64,000 nt of DNA from Dechloromonas hankyongensis (GCF_022012295.1 NZ_JAKLTN010000002.1:310001-374000), one strand, 5' to 3'. Counted from the first letter of the stretch, positions 17,436-27,125 are shown. A program made the numbers and translations. Notes: a model not told the origin generated them from the sequence alone.

Positions 17436-17981
17436 ATGTCGGAACCGGTACGCCTGATCAAGAAATACCCCAACCGTCGTCTTTACGATACCAAGACGAG
17501 TGCGTACATCACGCTGGGCGACGTCAAGGATCTCGTCCTCAAATTCGAAGTCTTCAAGGTGGTCGATGCCAAGACTGGTGATGACCTGACCCGCAGCATC
17601 CTGCTCCAGATCATTCTCGAAGAGGAAACTGGCGGCGTGCCGATGTTCTCCAGCGAACTGCTTTCCGGCTTCATCCGTTTCTACGGCAGCACCATGCAGG
17701 GCATGCTCGGCAAGTACCTGGAAAACAACATGAAGACCTTCGTTGATTTCCAGCAGAAACTGCAGGACCAGTCGCGGACCATGTACGGTGCCGCCGACAA
17801 CACCCACATGCAGACGGATTTCTGGAACCAGTTCCTGAATTTCCAACAGCCGGCCATGCAGAGCATGATGACGGCCTATATGGACCAGTCCAAGAAGATG
17901 TTCCAGTCCATGCAGGACCAACTGCAAAGCCAGACCCGGAACATGTTCACCGGCTATCAGGCAGACAAGCCCGAGAAGTGA
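17436..17981 (+). CDS. phaR: Polyhydroxyalkanoate synthesis repressor PhaR
   Basis: The 181-residue protein starts MSEPVRLIKKYPNRRLYDT, the hallmark of PhaR, followed by the PHB accumulation regulatory DNA-binding domain (residues ~8-70) and a Met/Gln-rich C-terminal half that associates with PHA. PhaR senses free PHA and represses phasin genes and itself. I chose the ATG at 17436 with GAGGA 7 bases upstream, although the frame is open from 17298. A terminator follows at 18021. Confidence 0.93.
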   Translation: MSEPVRLIKKYPNRRLYDTKTSAYITLGDVKDLVLKFEVFKVVDAKTGDDLTRSILLQIILEEETGGVPMFSSELLSGFIRFYGSTMQGMLGKYLENNMKTFVDFQQKLQDQSRTMYGAADNTHMQTDFWNQFLNFQQPAMQSMMTAYMDQSKKMFQSMQDQLQSQTRNMFTGYQADKPEK

Positions 17982-18020
17982 TGTCCCGGTCGGCCTAAGC
18001 GCCGCCTATGCAATGCAATG

Positions 18021-18049
18021 AAAAATGGCCGTCGAAACGGCCATTTTTT
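18021..18049. terminator. Bidirectional terminator between phaR and the efflux operon
   Basis: The stem ATGGCCGT / ACGGCCAT with loop CGAA (18025-18044) is flanked by an A tract and a T tract, so it can stop phaR and the convergent efflux operon. Confidence 0.88.
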
Positions 18050-18090
18050 ATGGGAGGGCTGCCGTGGAGGGCAGCCCGGATTCCGGCAAC

Positions 18091-19518
18091 TCAAGTCGGG
18101 GCATCGGCCTTCCAGCCACCACCCAGCGCTTTGAACAGGCTGACCGAGGTGCTCAGGCGGGCCTGCCTGACACTGATGGCCGCCAGTTGGGCATCGTTCA
18201 GCGTGCGCTGGGCATCCAGCACTTCCAGATATCCGGTCTGGCCGGCTTCGTAGCGCAGGCGGGAAATGGCCATCGCCTTTTCGGCGCGATCGACCCGGAT
18301 GCCCTGAGCGCCTTCTTCCTCACCATACTCGCGCAGGCTGACCAGCGCATCGCGGACTTCCTTGTAGGCAGTTTGCAGGCTGTTCTGCCAGGCGATCAGC
18401 GATTGCTGGTTGACCGCCTTGGCCTGATCGACGCGGGCGGAAGTCCGGCCGAAATCGAGGATGGGCATCAACGCAGCCAGGCCGATGGACCAAGTGCCGG
18501 AACCGGCGCTGAACAGGTCGGACAGCACCTTGCTCTCGCTGCCGATACTGCCGGTCAGCGTGAATTTCGGGAAGTAACCGGCCTTGGCGATGCCGATGCC
18601 GGCATTGGCTGCAATCAGCTCCTGTTCCGCCTGACGCACATCCGGGCGGCCTTCGATCAGGTCGGAGGGCAGGCCGGCCGGCGGTTCCGGCAGCAAGGGC
18701 AATAGCTTCAGGTCGCCAGCGGCAATCTTCAGTTCCGGATTGCCGGTGAGCAGGGCCAACTGATGTTCGGCCAGCGTGCGCAGACGGCGCTGTTCGGTGA
18801 GTTGTGCCTGTGCCGCAGCCAGGGCGCCTTCCGCCTGATAACCGTCGAGCGGCGAGGCGAGGCCGGCATCGACCCGCGTCTTGACCAACTTGAGACTTTC
18901 CTCGCGACTCTTCACCGTTTCGCTGCTGACCGCCAGCTGGGCATCGTAGGCGCGGAGCGCCAGATAGGTGTCGGTGACCAGGCCGGCGACGCTCAGCCGG
19001 ACGGCATCGCGCGAATACTGGCTGGCCAGCAGGCTGGCGCGGGCCGATTCGTTGGCGCGGCGGATACGGCCCCAAACGTCGAGTTCGAAAGACGTGCTGA
19101 GGCCGGCGCTGCGCGCGTGGCGAACAGTCGGTTGTGACGAGACAAAAGTTGCTGTCTTGGTACTGGCCTTGCTGTTGCTGATGCCAGCCGAACCGTCGAT
19201 TTCCGGGAAGAAGGAAGCTCCGGCCTCGCGGGCAACAGCCTCGGCCTGTTCGACGCGGGCGATGGCCTGACGCAGGCTGGCATTGCTTTGCAGCGCCTGG
19301 ACAACCAGATCGTCCAGGGGCTTGTCGTTGAACAGCGTCCACCATTCCGGGTTGATGGCCGGGTTCTGAGCAATCGCTACGTTGTCGGCCGGCTTGGCTT
19401 CGCCGAAGACGCTGGGTAGCAGGTTCGCCGGACGCAGGTAGTCGGGGCCGATGGCGCAGCCGCTCAGGGCCAGTGCGAGCGCCAGCGGCGTCAGGCGGGT
19501 AAGGATGGGGGACATCAT
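18091..19518 (-). CDS. RND efflux outer membrane lipoprotein (NodT/OprM family)
   Basis: The 475-residue protein has a lipoprotein signal peptide (LALALALSGC, Cys19 counted from the first Met) followed by the TolC-like fold with two internal repeats; EWWTLFNDKPLDDLVVQAL and GLVTDTYLALRAYDAQL are typical. It forms the outer-membrane channel of the pump encoded upstream. Its ATGATG start overlaps the stop of the pump gene (ATGA) behind GGAGGAG, showing translational coupling. The frame is open much further upstream, but that part is antisense-free shadow of the pump gene. Confidence 0.92.
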   Translation of the reverse strand: MMSPILTRLTPLALALALSGCAIGPDYLRPANLLPSVFGEAKPADNVAIAQNPAINPEWWTLFNDKPLDDLVVQALQSNASLRQAIARVEQAEAVAREAGASFFPEIDGSAGISNSKASTKTATFVSSQPTVRHARSAGLSTSFELDVWGRIRRANESARASLLASQYSRDAVRLSVAGLVTDTYLALRAYDAQLAVSSETVKSREESLKLVKTRVDAGLASPLDGYQAEGALAAAQAQLTEQRRLRTLAEHQLALLTGNPELKIAAGDLKLLPLLPEPPAGLPSDLIEGRPDVRQAEQELIAANAGIGIAKAGYFPKFTLTGSIGSESKVLSDLFSAGSGTWSIGLAALMPILDFGRTSARVDQAKAVNQQSLIAWQNSLQTAYKEVRDALVSLREYGEEEGAQGIRVDRAEKAMAISRLRYEAGQTGYLEVLDAQRTLNDAQLAAISVRQARLSTSVSLFKALGGGWKADAPT

Positions 19519-22500
19519 GCTTGCTCCTCCTCCTCGGCAACGTCGAGGTTCCGGGGATCGATCTGCTTGCCGCGCTCCAGCCACTTGAAGAACAGCGGCA
19601 CGAAGAGCGTGGCGATGAAGGTGGCGGCCAGCATGCCGCCGAAGACGCCGGTACCCATCGACTGGCGGGCGCCAGCGCCGGCGCCGGTCGCCTTGACCAG
19701 CGGGAAGACGCCGAGCACGAAGGCCAGTGAAGTCATGATGATCGGCCGCAGACGCAGGCGGGCCGCTTCGACGGCCGCCTCGGCGGCGCTCATTCCTTCC
19801 CCATACTTCTGGGCGGCGAATTCGACGATCAGAATGGCGTTTTTCGACGCCAGACCGATCAGCACGACGAGGCCGATCTGGAAGTAGATGTCGTTCGGCA
19901 TGCCACGCACCCAGATTGCCGTCAGCGCGCCCATCAGCGCGAAGGGCACGGCCATCACGACGGCGATGGGCAGCGACCATTTTTCGTATTGGGCGGCGAG
20001 GATCAGGAAGACCATGATGATGGCGAAGCCGAATGCCTGCAGCGATGAGCCGGAACTGCGCTTTTCCTGGAAGACCTGGCCGGTCCACGCGATGCCGTAG
20101 CCGTCGGGCAGGGTCGCGGCGGCAACTTCCTCGACGATTTTGATGGCGTCGCCCGAGCTGACGCCCGGCTTCGAGTCGCCCATCACCTTGGCGGCGATGA
20201 AGCCGTTGAAGCGCTCGATCTGCTCCGGACCGACGATGTTCTGCACGCGGCTGACCGCCGACAATGGAATCATCGCGTTGGTCGTCGTGCTGCGCACGTA
20301 GACCTTGCCGATGTCGTCAGCCTTCATCCGGTAGTTGGCTTCGGCCTGCAACTGCACGCGATAGACGCGGCCAGCCTTGTTGAAGTCATTGACGTAGAGC
20401 GCGCCCATCGTGCTTTGCAGCGTCGAGTAGATGTCGGCGATCGGGATGCCCAGCGCCAGCGCCTTCTGTTCGTCGACCTCGACGAATAGCTGGGGCACGG
20501 TCGGCCGGAAAAAGGTCGAAATACGGGTGAATTCCGGATGCTTCTGCAGCTCGGCGATGAAGGCCTGGGTGACCTCGTTGAGCTTGCGGGCATCGCCGTC
20601 CACCTTGTTCTGGACATAAACTTCGAAGCCGCCGGCCGTGCCGAGGCCGCGGATGGGCGGCGGATTGAAAACGAGGCCGAGACCGTCCGGCTGCATCATG
20701 CCGAAGCCCATGAACTTGCCGGCCAGGTCCTGCGCCTTGCCCTGGCGTTCCGACCAGTCCTTAAGCGGAATGAAGATGGTGCCGGCATTGGGCTTGTTGC
20801 CGCCGCCGATCAGGTCGAAGCCGGAAACGATGAAGGTGTGGGCCACCGCTTCGTCCTTGGCGAACATCTGGCGCATGTTCTCGCCGGTCTTCTCGGTACG
20901 CTTCAGCGTCGCGCCGTCGGGCAGGATCAGCGCCGAGATCAGGTAGCCCTGGTCTTCGGCCGGCACGAAGCCGCCGGGGATGATGCGGAAGAAGGCGACA
21001 GCCGCCGCGATCACCAGCGCAAACACCGTGGCGCCGATGATGCCGTGCTTGAGCGTCAGGCTGACGGTGCGGGTGTAGGTGCTGGTCAGACGCTCGAAGC
21101 CCCGGTTGAACGGCGCGAACCACTTGTTTTCGGTGTGCTGCGCCTTGAGCAGCAGAGCGCAGAGTGCCGGGGTCAGGGTCAGCGCGACGACGCCGGAGAG
21201 CACGACGGCGACGGCGACGGTGACGGCGAACTGCTTGTACAGCTGGCCGGCGATGCCACCGAGGAAGGCGACCGGGATGAACACCGCGCAGAGCACCAAG
21301 ACGATGGCGATCAGCGCGCCGGTGACCTGTTTCATGGCCTTGATCGCCGCCTGCTTGGGCGGCAGCTTCTCTTCGGCCATCAGGCGCTCGACGTTCTCGA
21401 GCACGACGATGGCGTCGTCCACGACGATACCGATCGCGAGCACCATGGCGAACAGCGTCAGCATGTTGATCGAGAAGCCGAACAGCCACAGGCCGGCGAA
21501 GGAGCCGATCAGCGAGATCGGCACGGCGATCATCGGGATCAGCGTGGCGCGCCAGCTCTGCAGGAAGATGAAGACGACGGCCAGCACCAGCAGCATGGCT
21601 TCGACCAGTGTGTGGACGACTTCCTTGATCGAGGCCGAGACGAAGTAGGTGGTGTCGTAGGGAATGACGTAGTCCATGCCCTCGGGGAAACGCTGCTTCA
21701 ATTCGTCCATCTTGGTGCGGATGGAAGCGGCCGTTTCCAGCGCATTGGCGCCGGTCTGCAGGAAGATGCCCATGGCAATGGTCGGCTGGCCGTCGAGCGT
21801 CACGCGCTGGTCGTAGTTGTAGGCGCCGAGTTCGATACGAGCGATGTCCTTGAGGCGGAGGAGGCCGCCCGGGCCGCTGGCGCGGATGACGATATTGCCG
21901 AACTCATCTTCGCTCAACAGGCGGCCCTTGGCGGTCACTGTATAGACCAGCTGCTGATTATCCGGCGACGGCTCCTGGCCGATCTTGCCGGCGGCGTTCT
22001 GGGCATTCTGGGCGGCGATGGCGTTGGCCACCTCGTTGGTTGTCACGCCGAGCTGGGCCATGCGGTCCGGCTTCAGCCAGATGCGCATCGAGTAGTCTTG
22101 GGCACCGAAGATGGTCACGTCGCCGACGCCCTTGATCCGCTTCAATTCGTCGGCGATGTTCAGGCTGGCGTAGTTGGACAGGAACAGCGTGCTGTACTTG
22201 CCGCCTTCTGACTTCAGCGCGACGACGTTCAGGATGTCGTTCGAGCGCTTCTGGACGATCACCCCGTTGGTCCGCACGGCGGCCGGCAGGCGCGGCTCGG
22301 CAGCCTTGACCCGGTTATTGACGTTGACCGCGGCGAGGTCGGCGTTGGTGCCGACTTCGAAGGTGGCAGTGATGCTCACCGTGCCGTTGGCGGTCGCCGA
22401 GGAGTTGAAATACAGCATGTTCTCGACGCCGTTCAACTGCTCCTCGATCGGCGCAGCGACGGTCTTGGCCAGTGTTTCGGCCGAGGCGCCCGGGTAGGTG

Positions 22501-22640
22501 GCGGTGATCAGCACGGTCGGCGGCGCGATTTCCGGATACTGCGCGATGGGCAGTACGCGCGAGGCGACCAGGCCGGCGATGACGATGATGATCGAAATGA
22601 CCGACGCGAAAATCGGTCGGTTAATGAAGAACTTGGCCAT
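19515..22640 (-). CDS. RND multidrug efflux pump, inner membrane subunit (AcrB/MexB type)
   Basis: The 1041-residue protein has the HAE1 layout of 12 membrane helices and two large periplasmic loops. It starts MAKFFINRPIFASVISIII. The proton-relay aspartates are present in GIVVDDAIVVLENVERLM (helix 4). It exports hydrophobic compounds from the periplasm by proton exchange as a trimer with the adaptor and outer-membrane channel encoded on either side. It is 9 bases downstream of the adaptor gene. Confidence 0.95.
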   Translation of the reverse strand: MAKFFINRPIFASVISIIIVIAGLVASRVLPIAQYPEIAPPTVLITATYPGASAETLAKTVAAPIEEQLNGVENMLYFNSSATANGTVSITATFEVGTNADLAAVNVNNRVKAAEPRLPAAVRTNGVIVQKRSNDILNVVALKSEGGKYSTLFLSNYASLNIADELKRIKGVGDVTIFGAQDYSMRIWLKPDRMAQLGVTTNEVANAIAAQNAQNAAGKIGQEPSPDNQQLVYTVTAKGRLLSEDEFGNIVIRASGPGGLLRLKDIARIELGAYNYDQRVTLDGQPTIAMGIFLQTGANALETAASIRTKMDELKQRFPEGMDYVIPYDTTYFVSASIKEVVHTLVEAMLLVLAVVFIFLQSWRATLIPMIAVPISLIGSFAGLWLFGFSINMLTLFAMVLAIGIVVDDAIVVLENVERLMAEEKLPPKQAAIKAMKQVTGALIAIVLVLCAVFIPVAFLGGIAGQLYKQFAVTVAVAVVLSGVVALTLTPALCALLLKAQHTENKWFAPFNRGFERLTSTYTRTVSLTLKHGIIGATVFALVIAAAVAFFRIIPGGFVPAEDQGYLISALILPDGATLKRTEKTGENMRQMFAKDEAVAHTFIVSGFDLIGGGNKPNAGTIFIPLKDWSERQGKAQDLAGKFMGFGMMQPDGLGLVFNPPPIRGLGTAGGFEVYVQNKVDGDARKLNEVTQAFIAELQKHPEFTRISTFFRPTVPQLFVEVDEQKALALGIPIADIYSTLQSTMGALYVNDFNKAGRVYRVQLQAEANYRMKADDIGKVYVRSTTTNAMIPLSAVSRVQNIVGPEQIERFNGFIAAKVMGDSKPGVSSGDAIKIVEEVAAATLPDGYGIAWTGQVFQEKRSSGSSLQAFGFAIIMVFLILAAQYEKWSLPIAVVMAVPFALMGALTAIWVRGMPNDIYFQIGLVVLIGLASKNAILIVEFAAQKYGEGMSAAEAAVEAARLRLRPIIMTSLAFVLGVFPLVKATGAGAGARQSMGTGVFGGMLAATFIATLFVPLFFKWLERGKQIDPRNLDVAEEEEQA

Positions 22641-22649
22641 GGCTCGCCC

Positions 22650-23783
22650 CTAGTCCTTCTTCGCCGCCGGCGCTGCCTGTTCGGCACCGGGGACGACCGG
22701 TGGATGCGGATCGACCGGCGCACCGGGTCGCAACTTGAGCAGGTTGTCGACAATCACCTTGTCGCCGGCCTTGAGGCCGCCGAGGATGACCCAATCCTTG
22801 CCGTGCCACTCGCCGGCCTTGACCGGGCGCGGCGCGACCTTGTTCTCGGCGCCGACGGTCATCACCAGCGTGCCCTGTTCCGTCTGCAGCACGGCCGTCT
22901 GCGGCACCAGGAAAGCTCCGTCGCGCTCGCCGGTGAGCAGGCGGACGCGGACGAACTGGCCGGGCAGCAACTGGCCGCCGGCATTGTCGAATTCGGCGCG
23001 CAGTTGCTGGGTGCCGAGGGTGGTGTCGATATTGGTGGCGAGGAAGTTGAGCTTGCCGCGCTTGTCGTAGGTCTGGCCGTTAGCCATGACCAGTTCGACG
23101 CCCTTGATGTCCTTCTGCGTCATGCGGCCGCCGGGGAACTTGGCGAGATCGCTTTCGCCCAGGCTGAAGCGGACCCAGATCGGGTTGGTCTGGTAGATCG
23201 AGGTGAGCAGGCTGTCGGCGGTCGAGATCAGGTTGCCGTCGGACTTGATGGCGCGGCCGGTGGTGCCGGCCACCGGCGCCGTGACGGTGGTCCACGACAG
23301 GTTCAGTTCGGCCTGGCGCAGGGCGGCCTGGGCCATGGCGTTGGCCGATACGGCATCGTCGTAGTCCTTCTGGGCGATGGCCTTGGCTTCGGCCAGGCCC
23401 TTCAGGCGGCCGACTTCACGTGCCGTCTGCTCGGCCTTGGCCTTGGCTTCGGAGAGGGCGATCTCATACGGGGCGCGGTCGATCTGGAACAGCGGCTGGC
23501 CAGACTTTACGGTATCGCCTTCCTGGTACAGGCGCTTGGTCAGGATGCCGCCGACGCGGGCGCGCACCTCGGTTTCGCGGGCGCCTTCGGTCTGCGCCAT
23601 GATTTCGATGCTGGTCGGCACCTTCTGCGGCTGCATTTCGAGGACGGTGACCGGCATCGGTCCCATTTTCGGCGGGCCGCCAGCCTGCTTGTCGCTGGAA
23701 CATCCGGCTGCCGCCAGGGCGCCAATGAGCGCGGAAACAACGAAGGGCAGCGCCTTGCGCTGGAATAGTGATGTGGGGGACAC
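22650..23783 (-). CDS. RND efflux periplasmic adaptor (membrane fusion protein)
   Basis: The 377-residue protein has a lipoprotein signal (IGALAAAGC), a biotinyl-lipoyl-like half motif (RVGGILTKRLYQEGDTVKSGQ, split), an alpha-hairpin and a matching second half motif (TTVTAPVAGTTGRA). It joins the inner-membrane pump and the outer-membrane channel. The start is GTG at 23783 with AGGAGA 6 bases upstream. It is the first gene of the operon and its promoter is overlapped by an AcrR-like operator. Confidence 0.93.
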   Translation of the reverse strand: MSPTSLFQRKALPFVVSALIGALAAAGCSSDKQAGGPPKMGPMPVTVLEMQPQKVPTSIEIMAQTEGARETEVRARVGGILTKRLYQEGDTVKSGQPLFQIDRAPYEIALSEAKAKAEQTAREVGRLKGLAEAKAIAQKDYDDAVSANAMAQAALRQAELNLSWTTVTAPVAGTTGRAIKSDGNLISTADSLLTSIYQTNPIWVRFSLGESDLAKFPGGRMTQKDIKGVELVMANGQTYDKRGKLNFLATNIDTTLGTQQLRAEFDNAGGQLLPGQFVRVRLLTGERDGAFLVPQTAVLQTEQGTLVMTVGAENKVAPRPVKAGEWHGKDWVILGGLKAGDKVIVDNLLKLRPGAPVDPHPPVVPGAEQAAPAAKKD

Positions 23784-23815
23784 GCCGATTCTCCTTGATT
23801 ATTCTTGCTGCGTCG

Positions 23816-23841
23816 ATTATAAACATTCATGAATGTATGTA
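23816..23841. promoter_or_regulatory. Efflux promoter overlapped by an AcrR-like operator
   Basis: On the minus strand TTTACA (-35), 16 bases, and TATAAT (23821-23816) form a strong promoter for the adaptor gene. The spacer holds the perfect 14-base palindrome ACATTCATGAATGT (23823-23836), extended on one side to TACATACATT and on the other to AATGTTTATA. This is close to the 24-base AcrR operator known in E. coli, which reads TACATACATT at its start and AATGTATGTA at its end. A repressor bound here would block the promoter completely. Confidence 0.75.
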
Positions 23842-23908
23842 AATGCTTTTTTGTGTAAAATTCATCCCTGAGATGTAGCAAAAGGCGGAAGGTTCGCCGG
23901 GAGATATT

Positions 23909-24535
23909 GTGGTCAGAAAAACCAAGCAAGAAGCCGAGGAAACGCGCAAGGATCTCATCGACGCAGCGCGTCGGGTTTTTCATGAATGCGGGGTCGGCCG
24001 CTCGACGCTGGAAAAGATTGCCAAGGCGGCGGGCGTTACGCGCGGTGCGGTTTATTGGCACTTCAAGGACAAGGCCGAGTTGTTCTTCGCCATGCGCGAA
24101 GACGTATTTGCGCCGCTGGTCGAGCGCACGGATGCCTTGCTGCTGTCAGAGCAGTTCGCCAACCCGCTGGACGCCATCGAGGCCTCGATCACTGAATTTT
24201 TCCGCGTGCTCGAGGACTGTTCAGTGGTGCGCGAGGTTTTCGAAATCATGATTTCCCGCTGCGAATACGTCGATGAGTTTGCCTCGGTCGAGGAGGAGGT
24301 CGGGCGTCCGGCGCAAGACTTCCTAGCCAAGATCGAACGGGTCTATCGCCTGGCCCAGGAGCGGGGGATGCTGCGTCCGGGCATCGATCCGCTCGATGCG
24401 GCGCGCGACACCTGGGCCTTCACCAGCGGCCTGCTGCACCTGTTGTTGAGTTGCCAGCGGGGCACCGATCTGTCGCTGCAGGTGCCGGCCATGATCCGCG
24501 TCCATATGGCCATGCGGCGGATTGCCGGGGCCTGA
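23909..24535 (+). CDS. TetR-family repressor of the efflux operon (AcrR/TtgR-like)
   Basis: The 208-residue protein has the TetR helix-turn-helix (residues ~12-58; STLEKIAKAAGVTRGAVYWHFKDK) and an all-helical ligand domain. The sequence and its divergent position next to an RND operon with an AcrR-like box mark it as the local repressor, released by pump substrates. The start is GTG at 23909 preceded by GGGAGA. The operator lies 68 bases upstream of the start. Confidence 0.9.
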   Translation: MVRKTKQEAEETRKDLIDAARRVFHECGVGRSTLEKIAKAAGVTRGAVYWHFKDKAELFFAMREDVFAPLVERTDALLLSEQFANPLDAIEASITEFFRVLEDCSVVREVFEIMISRCEYVDEFASVEEEVGRPAQDFLAKIERVYRLAQERGMLRPGIDPLDAARDTWAFTSGLLHLLLSCQRGTDLSLQVPAMIRVHMAMRRIAGA

Positions 24536-24550
24536 TTCCGGCCTGTTTTT

Positions 24551-25525
24551 TCAGCGCGCGGACGACACGTAGTCGTTGTTGGGCAGGAAGCCCAGACCTG
24601 CCGCCGTGGGCAGCGGTATCCGTCCGCCGGCGATGCGCGGCACCGCCCCAGTATCAGCGGCAAACCAGTCGGCGGTCGCCAGACCGTGCACCTTTTCCGG
24701 CGCCACGGCGGCGGCGAGTTGAGCGCAGGCCGCAAGGCCGCAGGCGCTTTCCAGGCTGCTGGTCACGATCGCTTCGATATTCGATGCTTGGGCCCGCAGT
24801 GCCAGTTCGACGCTGGCCAGCAGGCCGCCATGGCGCGCCGGCTTGATGATCAGGCGCCGGACCGGCGGATGGCGAAAAAAATGTGCATCGATCAACTCGG
24901 TCGATTCGTCGAGCGCCAGCGGAAAGGCTGCCGCCGCTTGCAATCGGGAGAGTGAAGCGGAATCCGGGTCGGCCAGCGGTTCCTCCAGCCCCTCGATGGG
25001 AAGGTGGGCACAGCGGGCGATGAAGGCCTGGGCATCGGCAAAAGACCAGGCACGGTTGGCATCCAGTCGCCAGCTCACTCCGGCCGGTGCGTGTGCGGCC
25101 AGTTGCGTCAAATGGGCGATCTCATCGTTCACCGGAGCGACGCCGACCTTGAGCTTGACGATTGAGTATCCTAGATCGGCTGTCGCCTGGACCAGGGTCG
25201 GCGTGGCTTCGGACAAGGAACCGAGGTTACCGTTGACCGCCAGGCTGCCGGCATGGGCCTCGCCGCTCAGCCATTGGTGCAAGGGCAGTCCGGCCTGCTG
25301 GGCCAGGAGGTCGAGGTGGGCGGTTTCTTCGGCAAAGGCGTCGGCGGCACTGGTGCTGATGCCGAATTCGGGCAGCGGCGCCGAGTCGCCCCAGCCGGTC
25401 AGGCCATCAACGGTTTGCAGCCGACACAGCCGCCCGCCGCGCTCGGCGATTTCACCCCGGCTGGTCCGCCAGGGGCGGCGCAGGGGGAGGGCGTAGGGCA
25501 GCCAGTCGGCAGCGGCGATGTTCAC
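24551..25525 (-). CDS. menC: o-Succinylbenzoate synthase MenC (enolase superfamily)
   Basis: The 324-residue protein is an enolase-superfamily member: KLKVG (catalytic Lys pair region), LDANRAW (metal Asp), EEPL (metal Glu) and ALDES (metal Asp) are in order, with a later IIKPARHGG Lys. MenC dehydrates SHCHC to o-succinylbenzoate in menaquinone synthesis. Because this superfamily also includes dipeptide epimerases, the call rests partly on its coupling to menB: its ATG overlaps the menB stop by 4 bases. Confidence 0.8.
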   Translation of the reverse strand: MNIAAADWLPYALPLRRPWRTSRGEIAERGGRLCRLQTVDGLTGWGDSAPLPEFGISTSAADAFAEETAHLDLLAQQAGLPLHQWLSGEAHAGSLAVNGNLGSLSEATPTLVQATADLGYSIVKLKVGVAPVNDEIAHLTQLAAHAPAGVSWRLDANRAWSFADAQAFIARCAHLPIEGLEEPLADPDSASLSRLQAAAAFPLALDESTELIDAHFFRHPPVRRLIIKPARHGGLLASVELALRAQASNIEAIVTSSLESACGLAACAQLAAAVAPEKVHGLATADWFAADTGAVPRIAGGRIPLPTAAGLGFLPNNDYVSSAR

Positions 25526-26346
25526 GGCCGCTTGCGGAACTTCCCGAAGTCGGGCGGCCGGCGTTCAAGCCAGGCGTTGCGGCCTTCCTGGCCTTCTTCG
25601 CTCATGTAGAACAGGCCGGTGGCGTTGCCGGCCAGTTCCTGGATGCCGGCCAGACCGTCGGTGTCAGCATTGAAGCCGGCCTTGATCATGCGCAGGGCCA
25701 TCGGCGACAGCTTCAGCATGTCGCGGCACCAGTTCACGGTTTCCTCTTCGAGTTTGGCTACGGGCACGACGGCATTGACCAGTCCCCAGTCGAGCGCGGT
25801 CGCCGCATCGTACTGGCGGCAGAGCAGCCAGATTTCCTTGGCCCGTTTCATGCCGATGGTGCGCGCCATCAACCCGGCGCCGAGGCCTGCATCGAAACTG
25901 CCGACGCGCGGGCCGGTCTGGCCGAAGCGGGCGTTGTCGGCAGCGATAGTCAGGTCGCAGACGAGGTGCAGGACGTGGCCGCCGCCGATGGCGAAACCGG
26001 CGACCATGGCGACGACCGGCTTGGGCAGACGGCGGATCTGCATCTGCAGGTCGAGGACGTTAAGGTGCGGGGTGCCGCCTTCGTCGATATAACCCTCGTC
26101 GCCGCGCACTTTCTGGTCGCCGCCGGAACAGAAGGCTTCAGTGCCTGCGCCGGTCAGGATGATGGCGCCGATGGCGTTGTCGTGGTGGGCGCGGTGGAAG
26201 GCGTCGATCAGTTGCTTTACCGTCTCGGGCCGGAAGGCGTTACGGCGTTCGGGCCGGTTGATGGTGATCTTGGCAATGCCTTCGGCGACTTCGTAGCGGA
26301 TGTCGGAATAGGCATGGGCGCTTTGCCAGTGGATGCTGTTCGTCAT
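25522..26346 (-). CDS. menB: 1,4-Dihydroxy-2-naphthoyl-CoA synthase MenB
   Basis: The 274-residue crotonase-family protein is strongly MenB-like: [48 protein letters not shown] and the C-terminal [17 protein letters not shown]. It closes the naphthoate ring from o-succinylbenzoyl-CoA. The stretch after GSFD is AGLGAG instead of the GGWGAS of E. coli. The start at ATG 26346 gives the usual N-terminus; the longer frame to 26550 would overlap the hemerythrin gene. menC is translationally coupled. Confidence 0.9.
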   Translation of the reverse strand: MTNSIHWQSAHAYSDIRYEVAEGIAKITINRPERRNAFRPETVKQLIDAFHRAHHDNAIGAIILTGAGTEAFCSGGDQKVRGDEGYIDEGGTPHLNVLDLQMQIRRLPKPVVAMVAGFAIGGGHVLHLVCDLTIAADNARFGQTGPRVGSFDAGLGAGLMARTIGMKRAKEIWLLCRQYDAATALDWGLVNAVVPVAKLEEETVNWCRDMLKLSPMALRMIKAGFNADTDGLAGIQELAGNATGLFYMSEEGQEGRNAWLERRPPDFGKFRKRP

Positions 26347-26488
26347 GATTCGGCTTCGGGTTGCGATGGGCCGAAGTATAGCCCCGGCCGGCGCATGCCG
26401 ATTTGATATGCCTTGTCGGCAGATGTCCGAGGGCGGACGGAGCGAAAAGCGCACGGCAGGGCCGTGACGCTTTTCGACGGCTCGCTGG

Positions 26489-26971
26489 TCAGCGGAAGAA
26501 GCGGCCGAGCAGACCGGAGATGAAGCCGGGGCGGGCTGCCGGCACGGCAACGGCTTGTTCGGGAGCAGCGGCGCCCTGGCCGACCATCAGCTTGACGGTC
26601 GGGCTGTAGTCGCGATCTTCGCTGGCGATGTGGTTGATCAGCCACTTGGCGAGCATGGAGTGCAACTCGTCGGCGATATCCTCGCCCTTGGCGGCGCGGA
26701 TGGTGAACTCGGTCACGCGCTTGATGAACAGCTCATGGACCTTCTTGTGCGGCTTGATGAATTTGTAGCCGGCTTCCTCCATCATCGATTCTTCGAAGCC
26801 GAAATGCGACTGGGTGTAGTCGATCAGCTGCTCGATGACGTCGGTGACCATGGCCTTGTCGCCCTTGGTCTTGGCAATTTCAAGATCGTTGATGTAATCG
26901 ACGATTCTTCTGTGCTGGTGGTCGATAACGTCGATTCCCGTATCGAGCTTGCTCTCCCAAATGATCGGCAT
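26489..26971 (-). CDS. Bacteriohemerythrin
   Basis: The 160-residue protein has the di-iron oxygen-binding four-helix bundle with ligand motifs DHQHRRI, HFGFEE, HKKVHE and HIASED in order. The last ~30 residues form an Ala/Pro linker and a short basic hydrophobic tail ([12 protein letters not shown]), which could be an amphipathic membrane anchor. It may carry or buffer O2 for a respiratory enzyme or act as an oxygen sensor. The 5' region carries an FNR-like box. Confidence 0.92.
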   Translation of the reverse strand: MPIIWESKLDTGIDVIDHQHRRIVDYINDLEIAKTKGDKAMVTDVIEQLIDYTQSHFGFEESMMEEAGYKFIKPHKKVHELFIKRVTEFTIRAAKGEDIADELHSMLAKWLINHIASEDRDYSPTVKLMVGQGAAAPEQAVAVPAARPGFISGLLGRFFR

Positions 26972-27111
26972 GTCGGTTCTCCAGTATGTAGTGATTTTGG
27001 CTGCCGTCGGTACTATGCCTCAGGCTGTATTGCCCGCCAACAGCTCGTCCACGCCGGGAGCAAAGTTGGCAAAAAGTGGCGACACTTTCCGCCATTTTCT
27101 GCACCCTCTTT

Positions 27112-27125
27112 TTGATATGGGTCAA
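27112..27125. promoter_or_regulatory. FNR/ANR-like box between hemerythrin and PilZ genes
   Basis: The sequence TTGATATGGGTCAA matches the FNR consensus TTGAT-N4-ATCAA at 9 of 10 defined positions. It lies 141 bases upstream of the hemerythrin ATG and 34 bases upstream of the PilZ ATG chosen here. Next to it (27073-27088) is the inverted repeat AAAGTG-GCGA-CACTTT. Confidence 0.45.

Noticed and set aside
18091..20088. Longer version of the outer membrane efflux protein (665 residues)
   Set aside because: The extra N-terminal 190 residues lie in another frame of the pump gene; the lipoprotein signal and GGAGGAG mark the true start at 19518.
20538..22211. Long plus-strand open frame (557 codons) opposite the RND pump gene
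   Set aside because: It is an antisense shadow in GC-rich sequence; composition is low-complexity Asp/Gly/Arg/Val with no domain, and the pump gene on the other strand is certain.
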